Below are positions 13,506 through 14,460 of a DNA stretch of 14,460 bases, piece after piece (position 1 is the stretch's first letter; each line of letters opens with the position of its first letter). The stretch is from Bacteroidia bacterium (GTDB lineage: Bacteria > Bacteroidota > Bacteroidia > NS11-12g > UBA955). The notes under the pieces were generated by a model. That model had not been told where the DNA came from and did no database searches. It worked only from the letters and a program-made list of their open reading frames with translations. The stretch spans positions 1-14,460 of the forward strand of contig JALQWO010000009.1 in NCBI GenBank assembly GCA_023258655.1. Reading direction: 5' to 3'. The translations under genes were made by a program, and so were the position numbers.

Positions 13506-14117
13506 ATGAATCCCACCGATTCCACCCATGCCAACGGCCAAATACCCCAGTTCCCCAAACTGTTGCTGGCGTCAAAGTCGCCACGCCGACATCAACTGCT
13601 CCGCGATGCAGGGTTCAACTTTGAATATATCGATATCGATGCCGATGAGGCGTTCGACGACACCCAATCCCCCGAAGAAATCTGTCAATTCTTGGCAAAA
13701 TACAAATCCGTGCATCACCAACAAACCATCGGAAACCATGTGCTTGTCACGGCCGATACAATCGTTTATATCAATGGACAAGTGCTCAACAAACCCCAAT
13801 CCGTGGAAGAAGCCCACGCCATGTTGCGCACCCTGAGCAACCACACCCACAGCGTTTATACCGGAGTCTGTCTGCGAACCGATGGACAACTACATACGTT
13901 TTACGATCGCACCGATGTTACATTTCACGACCTGAGTGATGCGGAAATTGCCCATTATGTGGAACAGTATCAACCGTTCGACAAAGCCGGATCCTACGGT
14001 GTACAGGACTGGATGGGGTATGTGGGCGTAAAGGGAATCCAAGGATGTTTTTACAACGTCATGGGATTCCCCGTAGCCAAATTTTATCGCGAACTCGCCG
14101 CGTTTTGTCAGCGCTGA
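13506..14117 (+). CDS. maf: Maf-family nucleoside triphosphate pyrophosphatase (dTTP/UTP type)
   Basis: This is a 203-residue cytosolic house-cleaning enzyme that hydrolyses non-canonical or excess nucleotides to the monophosphate and pyrophosphate. Signature blocks are LLASKSPRRHQLL (20-32, phosphate-binding arginines), VTADTIVYINGQVLNKP (81-97, catalytic D84), YTGVCLR (118-124) and the FDKAGSYGVQDW stretch (158-169), which marks the YhdE-like dTTP/UTP group. The last block, CFYNVMGFPV (181-190), is also typical. About 18 residues precede the conserved start, slightly longer than many homologues. No better in-frame start codon is available, so the ATG at 13506 is used. It is divergent from the methyltransferase-like gene and convergent with the peptidase gene 40 nt downstream. 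No terminator hairpin is visible in that gap. Confidence 0.95.
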   Translation: MNPTDSTHANGQIPQFPKLLLASKSPRRHQLLRDAGFNFEYIDIDADEAFDDTQSPEEICQFLAKYKSVHHQQTIGNHVLVTADTIVYINGQVLNKPQSVEEAHAMLRTLSNHTHSVYTGVCLRTDGQLHTFYDRTDVTFHDLSDAEIAHYVEQYQPFDKAGSYGVQDWMGYVGVKGIQGCFYNVMGFPVAKFYRELAAFCQR

Positions 14118-14133
14118 ACCCAGCAGCCAACAA

Positions 14134-14169
14134 CCTCAATTACTTCTTCAAACTCTATTACTTCTTCAA
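14134..14169. repeat. 18-bp tandem duplication spanning a stop codon
   Basis: Two adjacent 18-bp units (14134-14151 and 14152-14169) match at 16 of 18 positions. Read on the minus strand each contains TTGAAGAAGTAAT, so the last three codons and stop of the peptidase gene are duplicated just downstream. It lies in the convergent gap after maf. Confidence 0.8.
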
Positions 14170-14460
14170 CAAAGGCAAAGTAGCCATGTTCAACGCGCGC
14201 TCCGCATTAATCAATCCACCCGTGTTGCTCAACTGAGGGAACGCCACCTTGGTTTTCTTGGTACCCGGCAAAATCACCTTGTGGGTATACACATTCACAG
14301 AGGCTTCCATGATCATCTTCACGTCCTTGGCTGTTAAGCTGGGGTTGCGACTCCAAACCAAGGCACACACACCGGCACACACGGGTGAAGCCATGCTCGT
14401 ACCATTAAAATACGCATACTCATTGTTGGGAATGGTGCTGTAAATGTCTTTACCGGGTGA
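14158..14460 (-). CDS. Subtilisin-family (S8) serine peptidase, C-terminal fragment (5' part outside window)
   Basis: One hundred C-terminal residues are present; the gene enters from the right edge with no start in view. The frame reads SPGKDIYSTIPNNEYAYFNG and then TSMASPVCAGVCALVWSRNP. This is the block around the catalytic Ser of S8 peptidases (Ser of NGTSMASP, codon near 14395), followed by its helix. NPSLTAKDVKMIMEAS and the GGLINAERALNMA stretch are the usual last helices of the domain. The Asp and His of the triad would lie outside the window. The protein ends a few residues after the peptidase fold (LPLLKK), so no C-terminal sorting domain of the type IX secretion kind follows. Most family members are secreted, but the signal peptide cannot be seen here. 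It is convergent with maf. Confidence 0.92.
   Translation of the reverse strand, partial: SPGKDIYSTIPNNEYAYFNGTSMASPVCAGVCALVWSRNPSLTAKDVKMIMEASVNVYTHKVILPGTKKTKVAFPQLSNTGGLINAERALNMATLPLLKK

Overview
The window looks like a chromosomal segment of an aerobic member of the Bacteroidota. The evidence is the promoter style (several copies of the TAnnTTTG -7 box, some with a TTG about 20-22 bases upstream), the lack of clear Shine-Dalgarno sites, the sequence style of CoxB, CtaA, CtaB, KsgA and QueA, and a GIN-domain (DUF2807) lipoprotein. GC content looks moderate. I cannot place it below phylum.

Layout. (1) Positions 1-5071, minus strand: an aa3-type cytochrome c oxidase and heme A cluster in transcription order coxB, coxA, ctaA, ctaB. 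ctaB runs off the left edge. The genes are 23 nt apart or overlap, and a likely promoter lies just before coxB. CtaB makes heme O, CtaA converts it to heme A, and CoxA/CoxB form the copper-heme core. (2) Positions 5247-7999, minus strand: a secreted TPR protein, an HD-domain dNTPase-like phosphohydrolase and the rRNA dimethyltransferase KsgA. The last two overlap by GTGA. (3) Positions 8037-10300, plus strand: a GIN-domain lipoprotein overlapping a rhomboid protease by ATGA, then a PhyH-type Fe(II)/2-oxoglutarate oxygenase. (4) Positions 10387-10615, minus strand: two leucine tRNAs (CAG then GAG) with a strong promoter and an abutting GC-rich terminator. (5) Positions 10689-13378, minus strand: a spermidine-synthase-fold methyltransferase, a 3-hydroxyacyl-CoA dehydrogenase and queA. 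(6) Position 13506 to the end: maf on the plus strand, convergent with the C-terminal end of a subtilisin-family (S8) peptidase on the minus strand.

Most of this is housekeeping DNA. I saw no CRISPR array, insertion sequence, phage gene, toxin-antitoxin pair or recognisable defence system, and nothing I would call a new system. The points most worth a second look are a QueA with several changed signature residues, a charged roughly 95-residue insert in CoxB before the CuA site, a basic Gly/Lys-rich N-terminal extension on KsgA, and -7 boxes at short gene junctions, one of which shares its first bases with the upstream stop codon.
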